Position numbers and translations under genes: made by a program. A model generated the notes under the pieces. That model was not told the origin of the DNA. It searched no databases and was given only the letters and a program-made list of their open reading frames with translations. A stretch of DNA of 64,000 nt from Altererythrobacter sp. H2. Lineage in GTDB: Bacteria; Pseudomonadota; Alphaproteobacteria; Sphingomonadales; Sphingomonadaceae. The stretch lies in the NCBI RefSeq assembly GCF_035319885.1, contig NZ_CP141285.1, positions 3,046,001 to 3,110,000 of the forward strand, in the 5' to 3' direction. The stretch's first letter is position 1. Each line of letters begins with the position of its first letter. Below are positions 49,121 through 57,007 of this stretch, one piece after another.

Positions 49121-49569
49121 CCCTGCACCGAGAGAATTATTGCGGACACGGCGAGCCCGAACAGGGCAACGGCCACGGGGACGACCAGGATCTGGCCATA
49201 GACAGCCTTGCGGTCCATCGGCCCGAAGTGGGTCATGAGAACGCCATTTCGATCCAGCGGAGACGGTGCGCTGGCCGGGTTTTGGGCCATCAGCACGCGG
49301 CTGGCCGCGAAGAACACGACGACGTAGACCAGCGATATCACGATGGCGAACAAGGCCCGGCCGTTCGAGCCAAGGGCAATGGTGAGGGCACCCAGAAACA
49401 CGCCGTAGCATCCGATCATGATGCCCCATATGCGGGCCGGCAGCTCAAACCCACGCGCTTCAGGCTGGGCCGCCTCGGGCACCGGTGGAGCGACTGACAC
49501 CTCCGGCAAAAGCTCGGCAAGCCTATCGGCAAGGTCAAATTCGCGGCTGTGGTTGGCATGATCAAACAT
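49117..49569 (-). CDS. Two- or three-helix membrane protein of the haemoglobin operon
   Basis: 150 residues. A soluble N-terminus of about 45 residues (FDLADRLAELLPEVSV) is followed by two close helices (about 48-95) and a C-terminal helix (about 128-148). It overlaps both neighbours by a few bases, so it is certainly part of the operon. No family is recognised. Confidence 0.75.
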   Translation of the reverse strand: MFDHANHSREFDLADRLAELLPEVSVAPPVPEAAQPEARGFELPARIWGIMIGCYGVFLGALTIALGSNGRALFAIVISLVYVVVFFAASRVLMAQNPASAPSPLDRNGVLMTHFGPMDRKAVYGQILVVPVAVALFGLAVSAIILSVQG

Positions 49570-50068
49570 GGGGCAGGCTCCTTTTCTCGAGGGCTCCGGT
49601 GACGCCGCCCCGGTGAACGGCGATCCCGGTCATCAGGCTGTCGGCGATCATGCGTGCGCGCTCCCCGACCAGAGGGGCAGCCCGGGGGTCTGCCTCCAGT
49701 GCGCGCAGGTTGCCGTAAAACAGCTCCAGCCAGCGGCTGAAGTGGATCTCGGCTAGCCCGGGAATGGCAATGTGCCGGGCCATCGGGCTGCCGGAAAATT
49801 CGCCGCTGTTGTGCAGGATCGAGCGCCAGAATTGCTTCATCCGGGCCAGGTGGTGGGGCCAGTCAGTAATCCGGGCCTCAAAGATCGGGCCAAGCAGGGC
49901 GTCGCCGCGGACCTCCGTGTAGAACCCTTCGACCATGGCATCGATAAATTGTTCGTTGATGCCGAGACGCAAAGCCTCGTCACGCTTTGCCTGCCTTGCG
50001 CGCGCTACGCCTAGGCTTGCAGGGCGGGGGCTTCGGGGAGCGGGGGCTTTGCGGAGCACGGGGGTCAT
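49562..50068 (-). CDS. Group III truncated haemoglobin
   Basis: 168 residues. The globin core from about residue 38 (LGINEQFIDAMVEGFYTEVRGDALLGPIF) continues with WPHHLARMKQFWRSIL and MARHIAIPGLAEIHFSRWLELF, the pattern of group III (trHbP) proteins; a proximal His lies in the AEIHF segment. It would bind O2 or NO and is expected in NO or low-oxygen protection. It is the first gene of a three-gene operon and divergent from the Rrf2 repressor, with a palindrome 19 bases before its start. Confidence 0.88.
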   Translation of the reverse strand: MTPVLRKAPAPRSPRPASLGVARARQAKRDEALRLGINEQFIDAMVEGFYTEVRGDALLGPIFEARITDWPHHLARMKQFWRSILHNSGEFSGSPMARHIAIPGLAEIHFSRWLELFYGNLRALEADPRAAPLVGERARMIADSLMTGIAVHRGGVTGALEKRSLPHV

Positions 50069-50086
50069 CGGGACGACTCATATAGC

Positions 50087-50148
50087 GGTATCTGGAATAC
50101 CTGTTTACCGCCCTTGCCGCGTAAATCAATATCTCATATACCTGTTTA
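50087..50148. promoter_or_regulatory. Paired candidate Rrf2/NsrR operators
   Basis: GGTAT-N5-ATACC (50087-50101) is a perfect inverted repeat, and the sequence ATACCTGTTTA recurs exactly at 50097-50107 and 50138-50148, 41 bp apart (about four helical turns). The left copy lies just before the haemoglobin start and the right copy ends at the ATG of the repressor gene. This fits one regulator controlling both directions, including itself. Confidence 0.55.
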
Positions 50149-50583
50149 ATGCAGTTCAGCCTGAAAACCGATTACGCCTTGCGGATGCTGATGGCGCTGG
50201 CGGCCACCGACGCGATCCTGTCGGTCGACTGGATGGCGGAACATTACGGAATTTCGCGCAACCATCTCGCCAAGGTCGCCCAGCAACTGAACAGTGCGGG
50301 CTATGTGACCACTACCCGCGGGCGAAGCGGCGGGATGCGCCTTTCGCGCCCCGCGCCCGATATCAACGTGGGCAGGCTCGTTCGGGATTTTGAGCGCCTC
50401 GATGGTTTCGTGGGATGCATGGGGGCCGACGGCCGCTGCACAATCAACGGGGTCTGCGGCCTCAAGCCTGCACTTGCAGGCGCGCTGGAAGCCTTTCTGG
50501 CGCATCTGGATGGCTTCTCCCTGGCCGATATCGCCTCGCAACGATCATCCATCTGGCAGCGTCTGGAAGATTCAGCGGCCTGA
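50149..50583 (+). CDS. nsrR: Rrf2-family repressor, NsrR-like
   Basis: 144 residues. The Rrf2 winged helix opens MQFSLKTDYALRMLMALAA, with HYGISRNHLAKVAQQL as recognition region. Three cysteines in GCMGADGRCTINGVCGLK match the [Fe-S] ligand arrangement of NsrR, which loses DNA binding when nitric oxide hits the cluster. The divergent truncated haemoglobin operon supports the NO assignment. Other Rrf2 members (IscR) have similar layout, but the Cys spacing favours NsrR. Confidence 0.85.
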   Translation: MQFSLKTDYALRMLMALAATDAILSVDWMAEHYGISRNHLAKVAQQLNSAGYVTTTRGRSGGMRLSRPAPDINVGRLVRDFERLDGFVGCMGADGRCTINGVCGLKPALAGALEAFLAHLDGFSLADIASQRSSIWQRLEDSAA

Positions 50584-50626
50584 CACACCGGCCTGCCGCG
50601 ACAAGGGGTCAAGCCGTCGCTCTGGC

Positions 50627-50652
50627 GGAACCATCACCTGCTTCATGCGTAA
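50627..50652 (+). promoter_or_regulatory. Possible EcfG-type stress promoter
   Basis: GGAACC at 50627-50632, then 15 bases and CGTAA, resembles the alphaproteobacterial general stress promoter (GGAAC, 16-17 bases, GTT), although the -10 part is imperfect. It lies about 40 bases before the 59-residue protein gene. Confidence 0.35.
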
Positions 50653-50690
50653 GTTCTGTACCTCCCCCAGAGGTAGAAAGAGAGGATGTC

Positions 50691-50870
50691 ATGAACAATC
50701 AGAACAACCACAACAATCCGAGCAATCCCGGAAGCAACCAGCAGGGCGAGCGTAACCGCCAGCCCAACGAAGGTGGCCAGAATCCGGGCCAGCGCGAGCA
50801 GCAGCAGGATCGCAGCAAGCAGTCGAACGAAAGCGACGGCCGGCAGAGCGATGAGCAGCGCAACCGCTGA
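50691..50870 (+). CDS. Small disordered Asn/Gln-rich protein without hydrophobic residues
   Basis: 59 residues from the ATG at 50691, behind AGAGAGGATG. After Met1 it uses only N, Q, H, P, S, G, E, R, D and K: no aliphatic, aromatic, Cys, Ala or Thr residue. Asn and Gln make up over a third. It must be unstructured and highly water-soluble, like hydrophilins linked to drying or salt stress. A clear terminator follows, and an EcfG-like promoter precedes it, so it is its own transcription unit among stress genes. Function is unknown. Confidence 0.75.
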   Translation: MNNQNNHNNPSNPGSNQQGERNRQPNEGGQNPGQREQQQDRSKQSNESDGRQSDEQRNR

Positions 50871-50884
50871 TCGGATATGCAGAG

Positions 50885-50918
50885 AGAGGAGGCCGCCCTG
50901 GGCGGCCTCTTCCTTTTT
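50885..50918 (+). terminator. Rho-independent terminator
   Basis: GAGGCCGCC (50889-50897) pairs perfectly with GGCGGCCTC (50901-50909) around a 3-base loop, followed by TTCCTTTTT. It begins about 15 bases after the small Asn/Gln-rich gene and separates it from the SDR gene. Confidence 0.85.
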
Positions 50919-51030
50919 CAACGCCAGTCGTCCTTAGCGAACGACCGACAAGTATGGGTGAGACTTTCGGCAAGGTCGAAGCAGTCCGACTGCCTCCCCA
51001 CTGAGTGCGCCTGGCACAGGAGAGTTTCCC

Positions 51031-51897
51031 GTGACCAACCGGCAGAGACAGCCGCAGCCGCCCTTCCCGGACCAGCAGCAGGAGATGCCGGGCGAGACCA
51101 GCAAGATGGATCCGGCCCCGGACCATGGCGAACAAAGCTATCGGGGGCACGGGCGTTTAGAAGGCAAGACAGCCGTAATCACCGGCGGTGACAGCGGTAT
51201 AGGCCGCGCAGTCGCCATCGCCTTTGCCCGTGAAGGCGCTGATCTGGTCATTTCCTATCTGTCCGAAGACAAGGACGCGCAGGAAACGGCCAGATGGGTG
51301 GAAAAGGCGGGGCAGAAATGCACGCTCGTACCGGGAGACATCGGCGATCCTGCCCACTGCCGGGCGATTATCGACCAGGCCGTTTCCACCACTGGGAAGA
51401 TCGACGTGCTGGTCAACAATGCCGCCCACCAGATGACGTTTGAAAGCCTGCAGGATATCGACAATCAGGAGTGGGAAAAGACCTTCGCGGTCAACATCCA
51501 CGCCATGTTCTACCTCGCCAAGGCTGCCCTGCCGCACATGAGCGCTGGCGGGTCGATCATCAACACGACCTCGATCAACGCCGACGATCCCAATCCGACC
51601 CTGCTGGCCTATGCCACCACCAAGGGCGCCATCCAGAACTTCACCGCCGGGTTGGCGCAACTGCTCGCCGAGAAGAAGATCCGCGTGAACTGCGTTGCGC
51701 CCGGACCGGTGTGGACCCCGCTGATTCCGGCCACGATGCCACCTGAGGAGGTTGCGGAGTTCGGCAAGGACTATCCGCTCGGACGGCCCGCCCAGCCGGC
51801 CGAACTGGCCCCCGCCTACGTGCTGCTCGCAAGCGATGAGGCCAGTTACATTTCCGGCGCGACAATCGCGGTGACAGGCGGGAAGCCACTCATTTGA
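51031..51897 (+). CDS. Short-chain dehydrogenase with N-terminal extension (stress-type SDR)
   Basis: 288 residues from a GTG behind CAGGAGAG. A Gln/Pro-rich extension of about 40 residues precedes a classical SDR: ITGGDSGIGRA (cofactor binding), LVNNAAHQ, the catalytic Ser in INTTSINADD and the Tyr/Lys of YATTKGA. This extended type (like B. subtilis YdaD/YhdF) is common in general stress regulons. Substrate unknown. The next gene starts 19 bases after it. Confidence 0.9.
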   Translation: MTNRQRQPQPPFPDQQQEMPGETSKMDPAPDHGEQSYRGHGRLEGKTAVITGGDSGIGRAVAIAFAREGADLVISYLSEDKDAQETARWVEKAGQKCTLVPGDIGDPAHCRAIIDQAVSTTGKIDVLVNNAAHQMTFESLQDIDNQEWEKTFAVNIHAMFYLAKAALPHMSAGGSIINTTSINADDPNPTLLAYATTKGAIQNFTAGLAQLLAEKKIRVNCVAPGPVWTPLIPATMPPEEVAEFGKDYPLGRPAQPAELAPAYVLLASDEASYISGATIAVTGGKPLI

Positions 51898-51916
51898 CCG
51901 GTCAACTAAGGAGGCA

Positions 51917-52138
51917 ATGATGCCGCAAGGCGACAAGTCGAGCTATACCGACAAGCAGAAGCGCAAGGCGCAGCACATCGAGGAAGGGTACGAGGAGCGC
52001 GGCGTGAGCCACGACGAGGCCGAGCGCCGCGCGTGGGCAACGGTTAACAAGGACTCCGGCGGCGGCAACAAGTCCGGTTCCGGCCGGGGCAAACCCGATA
52101 CCAATGCCAGCGCACGCAAGGGCGGCAAGAGCCACTGA
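51917..52138 (+). CDS. Small hydrophilic protein next to ku
   Basis: 73 residues (ATG at 51917 or 51920) behind AAGGAGG. The N-terminal half is helical (YTDKQKRKAQHIEEGYEERG, then HDEAERRAWATVNK) and the C-terminal half a Gly/Ser/Lys-rich basic tail. Similar small proteins are common in alphaproteobacteria and often called plasmid-stabilisation-like, without evidence. The basic tail would suit nucleic-acid binding. Probably co-transcribed with the SDR. Confidence 0.75.
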   Translation: MMPQGDKSSYTDKQKRKAQHIEEGYEERGVSHDEAERRAWATVNKDSGGGNKSGSGRGKPDTNASARKGGKSH

Positions 52139-52161
52139 CAGGGCCGTAACGTGATCCTGAA

Positions 52162-52187
52162 GGAACCGTTGCCCCTGCGCGGCGGTT
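52162..52187 (+). promoter_or_regulatory. EcfG-type promoter before ku
   Basis: GGAACC (52162-52167), 16 bases, then GGTT (52184-52187) closely matches the alphaproteobacterial general stress sigma promoter. It lies 36 bases before the ku ATG, in the gap after the small hydrophilic gene. It suggests that end-joining repair is induced by stress or stationary phase. Confidence 0.55.
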
Positions 52188-52222
52188 ATCCTCCTGACAA
52201 CGATACCTTACGGAGGCGGACA

Positions 52223-53065
52223 ATGGCAGCGCGCGCTTACTGGCAGGGCCATATGAGGCTCGCCCTGGTGAGTTTCCCCGTTGAAATCTATTCTGCCATC
52301 CAGACCGGCGCAAAATTGCGATTCAACCAGATCCACGAACCCAGCGGCAAACGCATTGCCTACGAGAAGGTCGTGCCCGGCGTCGGCCCGGTCGACCGGG
52401 AGGAGATCATCCGCGGTTTCGAAGTTTCCAAGGGCAACTACGTCCTGCTGGAGGACGAGGAAATTGAAGGGGTCAAAGTTGAGAGCAAGCGGACGCTCGA
52501 ACTGGTCCAGTTCGTTGATATCGGCGACATTGACCCGCTGTACTTCGACAAACCCTATTACGTTGTCCCGCAGGACGAACTGGCGGAAGAGGCGTTCATC
52601 GTCCTGCGCGAAGCACTCCGCAAAAGCCGCAAGGCGGCGCTCGGCCAGTTGTCGGTCAGGGGCGCCGAGAAACTCGTCGCCATCAAGCCCTGCGGCAAGG
52701 GCATGTTGCTCGAGACGCTCCGCTATGCCGACGAAGTGCGGCAGGGGCAGTCGTTCTTTGACGACATCGACGATGCCCGGCCCAAAAAAGACTTGCTGGA
52801 ACTGGCCAGCACGCTGATCGAACAGCGCAGCGCGCCGTTCGATGCCAGCGAGTTCAAGGACCGGTACACTGACGCATTACGCCGGCTGATCGACAAGAAG
52901 AACAAGTCGAAGAGCAAGAAGGCCATCATCGAAGATGCGGGAGACGCAGGGACAGGCCGCTCCGGCAATGTCATAGACCTTATGGCAGCGCTCAAAAAAT
53001 CCGTTTCGGAAGCGGATGCAAAGCCCGATGCCAAGCCAGCGGGCAGAAAGCGCAAGGCTTCCTGA
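52223..53065 (+). CDS. ku: Non-homologous end joining protein Ku
   Basis: 280 residues from the ATG at 52223 behind CGGAGGCGGA. The Ku core begins YWQGHMRLALVSFPVEIYSA and continues RFNQIHEPSGKRIAYEKVVPG and KGNYVLLEDEEIEGV. The C-terminus is Lys-rich (KKNKSKSKK, GRKRKAS), as in bacterial Ku proteins that bind DNA and call LigD. The homodimer rings broken DNA ends. Its stop overlaps the MgtC-like start (TGATG), and ligD follows. Confidence 0.96.
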   Translation: MAARAYWQGHMRLALVSFPVEIYSAIQTGAKLRFNQIHEPSGKRIAYEKVVPGVGPVDREEIIRGFEVSKGNYVLLEDEEIEGVKVESKRTLELVQFVDIGDIDPLYFDKPYYVVPQDELAEEAFIVLREALRKSRKAALGQLSVRGAEKLVAIKPCGKGMLLETLRYADEVRQGQSFFDDIDDARPKKDLLELASTLIEQRSAPFDASEFKDRYTDALRRLIDKKNKSKSKKAIIEDAGDAGTGRSGNVIDLMAALKKSVSEADAKPDAKPAGRKRKAS

Positions 53066-53553
53066 TGGAGCTCAATCCCCCCGTTCTTGCCCACTGGTTC
53101 GACCTCGACCTGCTCTCCCGGCTGGGCATCGCTGCGACGTTGGGCTTGCTGCTGGGGCTGGATCGCGAATTGCGCGGGCATGCCGCCGGAATGCGGACGC
53201 ATGGCCTGATCTGCTTTTCCGCCGCAGCGATGACTGTCTCGATTCTGGGCCTGTGGCACACGCTCGACGCGGTCCGCGCCGATCCCCTTCGCATCTATGA
53301 AGCAACCGGTGCCTTCATCGGCATAATCGGTGCAGGCCTGATCGTGTTCAGCAAGGGGCAGGTGCACAACCTCACCACGGCTGCCCACCTCTGGCTCGCG
53401 GGGGTGGTCGGGATTGCCTGCGGCGCCGGGCAGTGGCCGCTGGTGGCAATTGCCGCATTGGTCGGGTTTCTGATGCTGACCGTGCTTCGCCTGGTCGAGG
53501 CCCGGTTCGTCCGTCGTTTCCGCACAGGATCGGACGATGCCGCAGAAGGCTGA
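53065..53553 (+). CDS. MgtC/SapB-like membrane protein inside the ku-ligD operon
   Basis: 162 residues with about five helices. The MgtC signature is clear: LGIAATLGLLLGLDRELRGHAAGMRTHGLICFSAA and GIIGAGLIVF. MgtC proteins modulate F-type ATP synthase or Mg2+ stress in some pathogens; small family members elsewhere are uncharacterised. It overlaps ku by one base and ligD by 17, so it is translated with the repair genes. Confidence 0.88.
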   Translation: MELNPPVLAHWFDLDLLSRLGIAATLGLLLGLDRELRGHAAGMRTHGLICFSAAAMTVSILGLWHTLDAVRADPLRIYEATGAFIGIIGAGLIVFSKGQVHNLTTAAHLWLAGVVGIACGAGQWPLVAIAALVGFLMLTVLRLVEARFVRRFRTGSDDAAEG

Positions 53554-55999
53554 CCCCCTCTCCCTGTATAATGCCAAGCGCGATTTCGCGCGGACGGCCG
53601 AGCCGCCTGGAAAGGCCGCGCAAGGCAGCAGCGGCAACCTGTTCATCGTGCAGAAGCACGACGCCACCCGGCTGCACTGGGATCTCCGGCTGGAAGTGGA
53701 CGGCGTCCTCAAGAGCTGGGCCGTGACCAAGGGACCCTCGCCCGACCCTTCGGTCAAGCGCCTCGCAGTGAGGACCGAGGACCATCCCATGAGCTATGCC
53801 GAGTTCGAAGGGGTCATCCCGGCCGGGGAATATGGCGGCGGCACGGTGATGCTGTGGGATCGGGGCACATGGAGCCCGGTCGAGGGAAAGAGCAGCAAGG
53901 ACCTCGACAAGGGCCATCTCCACTTCTCCCTCGACGGGGAGCGGATGAAGGGTGACTGGTTGCTGATCCGGCTGAAGCAGAAGCCGGGTGAGAAGCGCGA
54001 AAACTGGCTCCTGCGCAAGCTAGAGGATGCACAGGCTGCCGAGGGCGACATTCTGGTCGAGCGCGAATTGACCAGCATCGCCACCGGGCGATCGATGGCC
54101 GAAATTGCGGCGGGGAAACCAGCTGCCACCACAAAGCCGCCCGTTCGCAGGGCAAAGGCTGGGAAAGCCGGCCAGCTGCCGGCTTTCCGCGGCCCGCAAC
54201 TCGCCACGCTGGTGGACAGTGTTCCTGCCGGAAACGGCTGGATGCACGAGATCAAGTTCGACGGCTATCGGGCGCTCGTTGCCGTGAACGGTGCGCGGGT
54301 GAAAATCTTCACCCGATCAGGGCAGGACTGGACCGAGAAGTTCGCTCCCCTCGTCAAGCAGATCGCCACTCTCGACCTTCCCCCTGCATTGATCGACGGC
54401 GAGATTGTGGCGAGCGATGCCGCAGGAAATCCCGATTTCTCCACCCTGCAGAGCGTGCTCAAGCGCGGGCATGGGTCGCAATCGGAAGCCGACAAGCTCG
54501 GATTCCATGCGTTCGATGTGCTCGAGATCTCGGGCGAGGATCTGACCCGATTGCCCAATATCGAACGCAAGGAACGGCTCGAGGCGTTGCTTAGCGCTGC
54601 CGTGCCGCCGGTCGGCGTGGCTGACCATGTGATCGGCGCGGGCGAGGCATTGCTTCGCTCCATGTGCGATGCGGGCCAGGAGGGGATAATCTCCAAGCGG
54701 ATTGACGGAACCTACCGTTCAAAAAGGTCGCGGGACTGGGTCAAGGTCAAGTGCACCCGCAGGCAGGAATTCATCATCGTCGGCTGGAAGCCGTCACGTG
54801 CCAAAGGTCGCCCGTTCGCTTCTCTTCTGCTCGCCCAGCATGAAAGGGGCGAACTGGTGTACAAGGGCAATGTCGGCACAGGTTTCGGCGCGGCCGATCT
54901 TGAAGAGCTTTCCGGCGCACTGAAGCGGCTGGAGCGCAAAACGCCGCCTGTTCCTGTCGACAAGGTGGCGGCACGCGGTGTCCACTGGGTTAGTCCGCAA
55001 CTGGTGGCGGAAATCGCTTTTGCGGAGTTCACCGCTACAGGCAGCGTGCGCCACGGCAGTTATCTGGGTCTGCGCAGCGACAAGAAAGCAAAGGACGTGA
55101 AGCCCGAGAAACCGGTGTCCGTTTCCTCAGCCGAACCTGAACTTGTTGCGATCTCGAATCGCGAGCGGGTCATTTTCCCCGATAGCGGCCAGACCAAGGG
55201 CGATCTGGCGGACTACTATCTGGCAATTGCGCCGATCATGCTGCCTTTTGCCGCCAGCCGCCCGCTCAGTCTGGTGCGCTGTCCGCAGGGTCGGGCCTGG
55301 AAGTGCTTCTTCCAGAAACACGACAGCGGCGGGCTCGGCCCGTCCGTTCACAGTGTCCCCATTCTGGAGAAAGACGGAGAAACAGCTGACTACATCTGCA
55401 TCAGCGATGCGGCAGGATTGCTGCAATGCGTGCAGATGGGCACGATCGAATTCCACGGATGGTGTGCCCGCAGCGATGCCGTCGAGCGGCCGGAGCGCCT
55501 GATCTTCGACCTCGACCCCGACACCGGTCTCGATTTCGCCGACGTGAAGCAGGCAGCGCGCGACATCCACGACCGGCTGGCGGATATCGGGTTGACCAGT
55601 TTTGCCATGCTCTCGGGCGGGAAAGGGGTGCATATCATCGCGCCGCTTTCGCCCGGTCATACATGGGACGCGCACAAGGATTTCGCCCGCAGGTTCGCTG
55701 AAGCGCTGAGCCTGGCCGAGCCTGACCAGTTCACCGCGACCATGAGCAAGGCCAAACGCAAAGGCCGCATTTTCATCGACTGGCTGCGCAACCAGCGCGG
55801 CAGCACCGCTGTGCTGCCATACTCGGCCCGCGCGCGGATCGGGGCGCCCGTCGCCGCCCCTGTCACCTGGAACGAACTGGCAGGCATTGAACGGGCGAAC
55901 GCCTTTTCCATTGCAGACCGCGCCGCTCTGCTCGCCCGCGCGCAAGCCAAGTCTCTGGCCGGATGGGGATTCGCGGAGCAGGCCTTGCCTGATCTCTGA
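53537..55999 (+). CDS. ligD: Multifunctional ATP-dependent DNA ligase D
   Basis: 820 residues with three modules in the order phosphoesterase, ligase, polymerase. The 3'-phosphoesterase (about 1-165) has HDATRLHWDLRLE and GVIPAGEYGGGTV. The ligase (about 215-520) has the nucleotidylated Lys in EIKFDGYRAL and the motif EGIISKR. The polymerase/primase (about 540-815) has FDLDPDTGLDF and LSGGKGVHII. It trims, fills and seals double-strand breaks held by Ku. It begins inside the MgtC-like gene. Confidence 0.97.
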   Translation: MPQKADPLSLYNAKRDFARTAEPPGKAAQGSSGNLFIVQKHDATRLHWDLRLEVDGVLKSWAVTKGPSPDPSVKRLAVRTEDHPMSYAEFEGVIPAGEYGGGTVMLWDRGTWSPVEGKSSKDLDKGHLHFSLDGERMKGDWLLIRLKQKPGEKRENWLLRKLEDAQAAEGDILVERELTSIATGRSMAEIAAGKPAATTKPPVRRAKAGKAGQLPAFRGPQLATLVDSVPAGNGWMHEIKFDGYRALVAVNGARVKIFTRSGQDWTEKFAPLVKQIATLDLPPALIDGEIVASDAAGNPDFSTLQSVLKRGHGSQSEADKLGFHAFDVLEISGEDLTRLPNIERKERLEALLSAAVPPVGVADHVIGAGEALLRSMCDAGQEGIISKRIDGTYRSKRSRDWVKVKCTRRQEFIIVGWKPSRAKGRPFASLLLAQHERGELVYKGNVGTGFGAADLEELSGALKRLERKTPPVPVDKVAARGVHWVSPQLVAEIAFAEFTATGSVRHGSYLGLRSDKKAKDVKPEKPVSVSSAEPELVAISNRERVIFPDSGQTKGDLADYYLAIAPIMLPFAASRPLSLVRCPQGRAWKCFFQKHDSGGLGPSVHSVPILEKDGETADYICISDAAGLLQCVQMGTIEFHGWCARSDAVERPERLIFDLDPDTGLDFADVKQAARDIHDRLADIGLTSFAMLSGGKGVHIIAPLSPGHTWDAHKDFARRFAEALSLAEPDQFTATMSKAKRKGRIFIDWLRNQRGSTAVLPYSARARIGAPVAAPVTWNELAGIERANAFSIADRAALLARAQAKSLAGWGFAEQALPDL

Positions 56000-56008
56000 T
56001 CCGCCCCC

Positions 56009-56527
56009 TCAGCGGGAATGAACGGCTGCCAGCAGCAGGTCCAGGCCTTCTTCGAGGGCCCGGGCGCGCACCCCGTCCCGCCCGATTGCGCCATAATGGG
56101 CCTCGTGGTGCCTGGTCGGCGCCCCATCAACGGCTACGGCAAAATGGACCAGCCCCTCTTCATCGCAATCGCCACCCGGACCGGCAAAACCTGTGACTGA
56201 CAGAGCGATGGACGCCGCCGACCTCGCCACTGCGCTCTCCGCCATGGCGATGGCGACTGACCGGCTGACAGCGCCATCCCGGTCCAGCAGGCCGCGCGAA
56301 ACACCCAGAAGCTGCACCTTGGCATCGTCCGAATAGACCACGAAGCCACATTCAAAGCGGTGGCTGAGTCCCTGAAGATCGGTAAGCAGGGTTGAGAGCA
56401 GCCCGCCCGTGCAGCTCTCCGCAGTGGCAATGCTGTGATCCCCGGCATCAGCGCATTCCAGCAGCTTGCGGGCCAGATCCCGCGCTTGCGGTGAAAGCAG
56501 GGTGTCGAAGCTCGTCGGCTGGTCCAT
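56009..56527 (-). CDS. pncC: CinA C-terminal-like nicotinamide-nucleotide amidohydrolase
   Basis: 172 residues, the size of stand-alone PncC. Motifs are IATAESCTGGLLSTLLTDLQG, GFVVYSDDAKVQLLGV, and SVTGFAGPGG. It turns NMN into nicotinate mononucleotide, recycling the product of NAD-dependent DNA ligase. It starts 2 bases after the YetF-like stop, the last gene of a four-gene operon. Confidence 0.92.
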   Translation of the reverse strand: MDQPTSFDTLLSPQARDLARKLLECADAGDHSIATAESCTGGLLSTLLTDLQGLSHRFECGFVVYSDDAKVQLLGVSRGLLDRDGAVSRSVAIAMAESAVARSAASIALSVTGFAGPGGDCDEEGLVHFAVAVDGAPTRHHEAHYGAIGRDGVRARALEEGLDLLLAAVHSR

Positions 56528-56529
56528 TC

Positions 56530-56994
56530 TCAGTTCGCGGCTCCTTCCTGCTGCGGCCGCGGAATGACCGTTATGCCGCTGTCAGTTTCCAGCACGGCAT
56601 GCTTGATCTGCTCGACAAACTCGATGCCGTGCTGGGCACGAGCCGCCACCATGATGTCGTCGAGGCTCATGCGGGTTTTCCGCAAGGCACGCTGGTCGAT
56701 TGTGCAGTCGTGGATCAGAAAAGTCGGACGGCCTTGCAGCACCTTGCCGAACAGGGGGAACCAGCCGGTGAGGTAGGACAAGGCAATATCCATCAGGAAC
56801 AAGGTCACGATCAGCACCACCGCGTTGGTGATCGAGAAGTCATCGCCGAGCAGGGCCTGCTGGGTCGTCTCTGCAACGATCAGCAACAGGACGAAGTCGA
56901 ACGGTGTCGCCTCATCCATGGTCCTGCGGCCCGACACCCGGATGATGACAAGCAGGACCAGGTAAATCGCCATCCCGCGAACTACGCTCTCCAT
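56530..56994 (-). CDS. DUF421 / YetF-like membrane protein
   Basis: 154 residues (ATG 56994; GTG 56997 alternative). Three N-terminal helices include the conserved LVLLVIIRVSGRRTMDEATPFDFV, followed by the YetF soluble domain (GRPTFLIHDCTIDQRALRKTRMS, DDIMVAARAQHGIEFVEQIKHAVLE). In spore formers relatives act with the germination machinery; elsewhere the role is unknown, though often in stress regulons. Confidence 0.88.
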   Translation of the reverse strand: MESVVRGMAIYLVLLVIIRVSGRRTMDEATPFDFVLLLIVAETTQQALLGDDFSITNAVVLIVTLFLMDIALSYLTGWFPLFGKVLQGRPTFLIHDCTIDQRALRKTRMSLDDIMVAARAQHGIEFVEQIKHAVLETDSGITVIPRPQQEGAAN

Positions 56995-57007
56995 CACGGT
57001 TCCCCGT

